This document shows, one piece after another, positions 59,975 to 64,000 of a DNA stretch of 64,000 bases (the first letter of the stretch is position 1; each line of letters begins with the position of its first letter). The DNA is from Bacteroidota bacterium (lineage in GTDB: Bacteria; Bacteroidota; Ignavibacteria; Palsa-1295). The stretch lies in the NCBI GenBank assembly GCA_030706745.1, contig JAUZNX010000001.1, positions 540,822-604,821 on the forward strand. Direction: 5' to 3'. The position numbers and the translations under genes are program-made. The notes beneath the pieces were generated by a model. It was not told the origin of the DNA. It worked only from the letters and a program-made list of their open reading frames with translations, and ran no database searches.

Positions 59975-61110
59975 AAGCGAACTGGCAGACCAAGACACTC
60001 GGGGAGGTGTGCGAGATTTACCAGCCGAAGACAATTTCGGCGAAGGAGATGACGGCTGATGGGAAATTCCCGGTCTTCGGCGCAAATGGTATCATCGGGA
60101 AATACCATGCTTTCAACCACGAAGAACCGCAACTCTTGGTAACTTGCAGGGGTGCCACATGCGGAAGCATTAATGTCTCCTTGCCACGCTCCTGGATAAC
60201 AGGCAATGCAATGGTTGTTCGCCCGCGCAATGGCAACTTAGATCTTCGATTCTTAGAGTATCTCCTACGAGGTCCGATTGATCTGTCGCAAGCAATTACT
60301 GGTTCTGCACAGCCGCAGATCACGCGGACTAATTTAAGTCCACTTGAAATCTCTTTCCCCGAATCCCTCCCCGAGCAGCGGCGCATCGTCGGCATTCTCG
60401 ATGAGGTCTTCGCGCGCGCGGCCACCGCAAAACTGAACGCCGAGAAAAACCTGGCCAACGCGAGGGAGGTGTTTGAGTCGTATTTGCAACGGGTGTTTGC
60501 TCGAGCTTGGATGATTGCTGAGCTAGTAAGCCTCTCGGATTTGGCAACAGACATCACAGACGGTGATCACCTTCCGCCGCCGAAGGCACCCACTGGGATT
60601 CCCTTCATTACTATTTCAGATATTAACAAAGAGTCTAGAATAATTGACTTCGGTAACACCTTCAAGGTTGCGCGAAAGTATTACGAGAACTTAAAGGATA
60701 ACCGACGTCCGAAGTTCGGTGATGTTCTCTACACAGTAACCGGATCTTATGGCATTCCCGTAATTGTCGATACCGAAATGGAATTCTGCTTCCAACGACA
60801 TATTGGGCTGATTAGACCGAAGTCGAGTGTTAGTTCAAAGTGGCTGTACTATCTGATTCTTGCGCCCCAGCTGCGCAAGCAAGCCGATGAAGGAGCAACG
60901 GGTACTGCGCAGAAGACCGTTTCACTGAAGGTCTTGCGAAATCTCCTTGTTCCCAAAGTACCCGTAAGCGAACAAAAGAGAGTCGTTCAGCAGCTCGACG
61001 CCCTCTCCTCGGAGACGAAGCAGTTAGAATCGCTCTACAAGTCGAAGCTGTTGGCGCTGGAGGAGTTGAAGAAATCGGTGTTGCGCAGCGCGTTTCGTGG
61101 GGAGTTGTAG
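59971..61110 (+). CDS. hsdS: Type I restriction-modification specificity subunit
   Basis: HsdS sets the bipartite DNA target for both methylation and cleavage. The 379-residue chain has two target-recognition domains: residues of about 1-135 (starting WQTKTLGEVCEIYQPKTISA) and of about 180-330 (DLATDITDGDHLPPPKAPTG). Two helical spacers separate or follow them (LPEQRRIVGILDEVFARAAT and VSEQKRVVQQLDALSSETKQ). The C-terminus is LEELKKSVLRSAFRGEL. Both recognition domains are more AT-rich than the spacers, consistent with domain exchange. The start is within the four-helix stop (ATGA). Confidence 0.93.
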   Translation: MKANWQTKTLGEVCEIYQPKTISAKEMTADGKFPVFGANGIIGKYHAFNHEEPQLLVTCRGATCGSINVSLPRSWITGNAMVVRPRNGNLDLRFLEYLLRGPIDLSQAITGSAQPQITRTNLSPLEISFPESLPEQRRIVGILDEVFARAATAKLNAEKNLANAREVFESYLQRVFARAWMIAELVSLSDLATDITDGDHLPPPKAPTGIPFITISDINKESRIIDFGNTFKVARKYYENLKDNRRPKFGDVLYTVTGSYGIPVIVDTEMEFCFQRHIGLIRPKSSVSSKWLYYLILAPQLRKQADEGATGTAQKTVSLKVLRNLLVPKVPVSEQKRVVQQLDALSSETKQLESLYKSKLLALEELKKSVLRSAFRGEL

Positions 61111-61117
61111 CCGCGGA

Positions 61118-61332
61118 GCGGCGGAGTACCCGCAGCCCAGGGTGAAACGAAGTGGAACCCTGGGTTCGTAGCACCAAAAAGAATTTGAAGCCCTGAAAGG
61201 GCGTTGTACGAATGTTCGATCGCGCAAACATCGCCCTTTCAGGGCTATTGAATTCAAACGCGACGAAGACCCAGGGTTCCGTCCGCTGGCGCGGACTCTA
61301 CCCTGGGCTGCGAGTACTCCGTGCCTTCGGCA
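61118..61332. repeat. Nested inverted-repeat element between hsdS and hsdR
   Basis: About 215 bp with three nested pairs. Outer: CGGAGTACCCGCAGCCCAGG near 61122 versus its complement near 61310, one mismatch. Middle: GAACCCTGGGTTC-type at about 61155 versus GACCCAGGGTTCC at about 61268. Inner: AGCCCTGAAAGGGCG at 61189 versus its exact complement at 61232-61246. There is no reading frame of note. It resembles a MITE- or REPIN-like unit. Partial copies occur at 6784-6822 and near 23650. Confidence 0.75.
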
Positions 61333-61348
61333 CTAATGCAATCGACTA

Positions 61349-63673
61349 ATGCGTAACGAATCGGAAACCCGCGCTGAACTGATCGATCCGCTGCTGCACG
61401 CGGCGGGATGGGGTGTTGTCGAGGGTTCACGCATTCGGCGTGAGTACTATTTTACGGATGGCCGCATTCAGCCCGGCAGTCCACGCGCCAAACCGGAGAA
61501 GGCCGACTACGTTCTCGTCTTCAAGAATCAAAATATTGGTCTCATCGAAGCGAAAGCCGAAAGCTTCAAACCTACCGAAGGCGTAACGCAGGCGAAGTCC
61601 TACGCGAAGAAGCTCCAGATCGGCCACACCTATTCGACGAACGGTCGCGAGATCTACGAGATCGCGATGAAGACAGGCAAGGAGGGCACGGTCCTGCGCT
61701 TCCCGACTCCGGAAGAACTGTGGGGCCGGACCTTTGCCGATTGGAATGATTGGAAAGAACGATTTAGCAAGATTCCGTTTGAGACGGTCGGTGGTACAAA
61801 AACGCCACGGTACTATCAAGAGCTTGCTACCAATCGAGTATTGGACGCGATTTCGGAAGAGAAGAATCGCATCCTGCTGACGCTCGCAACTGGCACCGGG
61901 AAGACCTTCATTGCTTTCCAAATCGCGTGGAAGCTCTTCCGCTCAAAGTGGAATCTGCGCCGTGATGCCGCAAGAAGCCCGAGGATCTTATTCCTCGCCG
62001 ACCGGAATATCCTTGCAGATCAAGCCAAACGGGATTTCAATGTGTTTTCGATGGAGTATGGCGATGACGCATTGAGGCGTATCGAACCGGCAGAAATCAG
62101 GAAGAAAGGAGAGGTCCCCAAAAGCGGTGCCGTCTTCTTTACGATCTTTCAGACCTTCCTGAGCGGGCCGGAGAACACTCCATACTTCGGCGACTACCCG
62201 GCGGACTTTTTCGATCTCATCATCATTGATGAGTGCCATCGTGGCGGCGCGAACGACGAAAGCACCTGGCGGGCCATCCTCGAATATTTCTCGCCTGCCG
62301 TGCAGCTTGGTCTTACGGCCACGCCGAAGCGCAAGGACAATGTCGATACCTACAAATATTTCGGCGACCCGGTCTATGTCTATTCGCTAAAGGAAGGCAT
62401 CAACGATGGCTTCCTCACGCCGTTCAAAGTCAAACGGATATCCACGACGCTGGATGACTACGTTTATACGTCTGACGACACGGTGATCGAGGGTGAAGTC
62501 GAGGAAGGCCGGATTTATGAGGAGTCGGATTTCAACCGGATCATCGAAATCGAAGAGCGCGAGCGTAACCGCGTTCGCATTTTGATGAATGAGATGGACC
62601 AGAGCGAGAAGACCATAGTCTTTGGCGCCACACAGGACCATGCGCTTGCCTTACGCGACCTCATCAATCAGATGAAGAAGAATCCTGACCCTGAATACTG
62701 CGTCCGAGTAACGGCGAATGATGCGGCACGCGGCGAGCAATATTTGCGTGCCTTCCAGGACAATGAGAAGACAATCCCCACGGTGCTCACGACTTCGCAA
62801 AAGCTATCGACCGGTGTGGATGCGCGGAATATCCGCAACATCGTGCTGCTGCGTCCGATCAAGCAGATGATCGAGTTCAAGCAGATCATCGGTCGCGGCA
62901 CGCGGCTTTTCGAAGGCAAGGAATACTTCACCATCTACGACTTCGTGGATGCATACAAGCACTTTGCCGATCCGGAGTGGGATGGCGATCCTGTAGACGA
63001 GACTGCCGTGGGAGAAAATCGGTCGGATCGGACAGATCAGACCGATCAGTCGGATCAGACCGATAGGACCGATGAGCCCCAAGAGCGCCCAACGAAGCTG
63101 AGGATCAAACTCCGCGATGGCAAAGAGCGCGAAATCCAGCACATGATCCAGACCTCGTTCTGGAGTGCGGATGGCAAGCCGCTTTCGGTGCAAGAGTTTA
63201 TGGAGTCGATGTTTGCGGCAATGCCTCAGTTCTTCAAGAACGAGGAAGAGCTTCGCAAAATCTGGTCGGACCCTCGGACGCGGAAGACCTTCCTCGAATC
63301 CATCGCCGCGTTAGGTTATGGCAAGGACGAACTGGAAACGCTACAGCGAATGCTGGACGCACAAGAATGTGACCTGCTCGATGTTCTGAGCTACATCTCA
63401 TTTCTAACACCACGGATGACGCGGGCCGAACGGGTCGAGCATACGCGCGGCTGGGTCACGGCCGGGCAGGATGCAAACCATCAGGACTTCCTGCAGTTTG
63501 TACTGCTGAAATATCTCGAACGTGGCGTAGACGAATTGGGCGAGGAGCAACTCCCGATCCTGCTCAATCTGAAATACCATACCCCCAGCGATGCGCTGAA
63601 AGTACTGGGAAGCGTCGACAAGGTCCGAGGGATGTTCTTTGGCTTACAGAAGTCCTTGTACGCCGCTCGATAA
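61349..63673 (+). CDS. hsdR: Type I restriction endonuclease motor subunit
   Basis: HsdR translocates and cuts unmethylated DNA. The 774-residue chain resembles the EcoEI class. The N-terminal nuclease has ADYVLVFKNQNIGLIEAKA (PD-(D/E)XK acidic and Lys residues). The helicase core shows Walker A LATGTGKTFIAFQIAWKL, DECH in IIIDECHRGG, motif III GLTATPKRKDN and motif VI IIGRGTRLFEG. The C-terminal assembly domain follows. Residues of about 557-576 are a nonamer array (NRSDRTDQTDQSDQTDRTDE) joining the helicase and C-terminal domains. It starts 238 bp after hsdS, across the nested inverted repeat, so it may have its own promoter. All catalytic motifs are intact. Confidence 0.93.
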   Translation: MRNESETRAELIDPLLHAAGWGVVEGSRIRREYYFTDGRIQPGSPRAKPEKADYVLVFKNQNIGLIEAKAESFKPTEGVTQAKSYAKKLQIGHTYSTNGREIYEIAMKTGKEGTVLRFPTPEELWGRTFADWNDWKERFSKIPFETVGGTKTPRYYQELATNRVLDAISEEKNRILLTLATGTGKTFIAFQIAWKLFRSKWNLRRDAARSPRILFLADRNILADQAKRDFNVFSMEYGDDALRRIEPAEIRKKGEVPKSGAVFFTIFQTFLSGPENTPYFGDYPADFFDLIIIDECHRGGANDESTWRAILEYFSPAVQLGLTATPKRKDNVDTYKYFGDPVYVYSLKEGINDGFLTPFKVKRISTTLDDYVYTSDDTVIEGEVEEGRIYEESDFNRIIEIEERERNRVRILMNEMDQSEKTIVFGATQDHALALRDLINQMKKNPDPEYCVRVTANDAARGEQYLRAFQDNEKTIPTVLTTSQKLSTGVDARNIRNIVLLRPIKQMIEFKQIIGRGTRLFEGKEYFTIYDFVDAYKHFADPEWDGDPVDETAVGENRSDRTDQTDQSDQTDRTDEPQERPTKLRIKLRDGKEREIQHMIQTSFWSADGKPLSVQEFMESMFAAMPQFFKNEEELRKIWSDPRTRKTFLESIAALGYGKDELETLQRMLDAQECDLLDVLSYISFLTPRMTRAERVEHTRGWVTAGQDANHQDFLQFVLLKYLERGVDELGEEQLPILLNLKYHTPSDALKVLGSVDKVRGMFFGLQKSLYAAR
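63017..63070. repeat. Nonamer tandem repeat, 6 units, inside hsdR
   Basis: AATCGGTCG, GATCGGACA, GATCAGACC, GATCAGTCG, GATCAGACC, GATAGGACC. Three codons per unit, encoding a hydrophilic Asp-x-Thr/Ser linker between the helicase domain and the C-terminal domain. Confidence 0.8.
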
Positions 63674-64000
63674 TTTTTCGTGAATTCTTTGATGGGCACC
63701 TTGCGCGAGGGGGGTGGAATGTTGTATGTTGTTAGTGAAGTGATGGGCACCCGTTTTCGGGGAAAATATGAAATATGAAGTATGAAATATGAAACGGGCT
63801 CGGGGGTACATTAGTCGAATTTTGGGAAGGAGAGGGCGTTCATTAAATGACAACTCAAAAGAGAGAATTAAAGTATTACTTTAACTTTGGGCACCTGTTT
63901 TCGGAGATACCGTATTAGTTCGTTCCTCCGTTCCGTTGTGATTTTTGATATTTAGGGTCATATGCCCGTTGATGCTTTTCCATCGCATAGAGGAGATGTA
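63674..64000. other. Gene-free end of window with short repeats
   Basis: 327 bp with no convincing gene. A heptamer array (ATATGAA, ATATGAA, GTATGAA, ATATGAA) lies at 63766-63793. A 20-bp direct repeat occurs at 63744-63763 (TGGGCACCCGTTTTCGGGGA) and 63888-63907 (TGGGCACCTGTTTTCGGAGA), with a third GATGGGCACC at 63691. The final 100 or so bases are AT-rich and may lead into a gene beyond the window. Confidence 0.6.

Overview
The window looks like chromosome from a Gram-negative bacterium of the Bacteroidota/Chlorobi/Kapabacteria neighbourhood. The evidence is a 1698-residue secreted protein ending in a type IX secretion (T9SS) type A sorting domain, lipid A genes (lpxB, lpxK), an Mla lipid-transport system, an Hc1-type histone-like protein, and a giant bead-on-string protein of the kind common in Kapabacteria. 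Base composition is moderately GC-rich by eye. Two places are clearly more AT-rich: the restriction-modification block at 6.8-9.5 kb and the aspartyl-tRNA synthetase at 22.2-23.5 kb. The taxonomic placement is inference; no rRNA or tRNA gene was recognised.

Layout. 0-5.2 kb (+): the 3' part of an Fe-S oxidoreductase, hutI, a small membrane protein, a GAF histidine kinase and rodA. 5.2-9.8 kb (-) is a defence/stability island: a DUF433/DUF5615 toxin-antitoxin pair whose toxin carries an in-frame amber codon, a VapBC pair, a C5-methyltransferase/TdeIII-like restriction enzyme/MIG-like mismatch glycosylase operon, and a frameshifted adenine methyltransferase remnant. 9.8-11.8 kb (-): mlaD and a phosphoesterase lipoprotein. 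12.0-20.0 kb (+): uvrA-lpxB-acyltransferase-lpxK-amidotransferase joined by four ATGA overlaps, then a homocysteine methyltransferase and a Nudix hydrolase. 20-23.5 kb: a histone-like protein, a DUF899 protein, an ATP-grasp protein and an archaeal-type AspRS, interspersed with palindromic repeats. 23.8-36.6 kb: the T9SS protein, a TPP enzyme, an FAD hydroxylase and the 1658-residue repeat protein. 36.7-40.2 kb (-): an FAD/Fe-S fusion dehydrogenase and a lipoprotein.

40.2-47.6 kb (+) is the arginine cluster: argC-argJ-argBF-argR-argG-argH. ArgB (N-acetylglutamate kinase) and ArgF (ornithine carbamoyltransferase) are fused in one 634-residue chain. The cluster encodes its own repressor, and two palindromic ARG-box-like sites lie just upstream of argC. 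47.6-57.5 kb carries housekeeping genes (epimerase, hybrid kinase, DUF3052, HAD phosphatase, nth, glycosyltransferase, thyX, PAP2, mlaF, mlaE). 57.6-63.7 kb (+) is a complete type I restriction-modification operon, hsdM / four-helix-bundle protein / hsdS / hsdR.

The most unusual cross-scale signal is a set of very short tandem repeats that enter genes. A 9-bp unit (consensus GATCRGACC, read as Asp-Arg/Gln-Thr) recurs four times inside the type I operon: twice in the four-helix gene, once in hsdR, and once as a 66-nt near-perfect hairpin just after hsdM. It occurs again inside lpxB. A second 9-bp unit (TAGARTCTA) lies inside the FAD/Fe-S dehydrogenase and in front of argG. A 7-bp unit (GATGAAK-like) lies before and within hutI, at the thyX/glycosyltransferase junction and after hsdR. 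Small palindromes (REP-like) also sit inside coding sequence.
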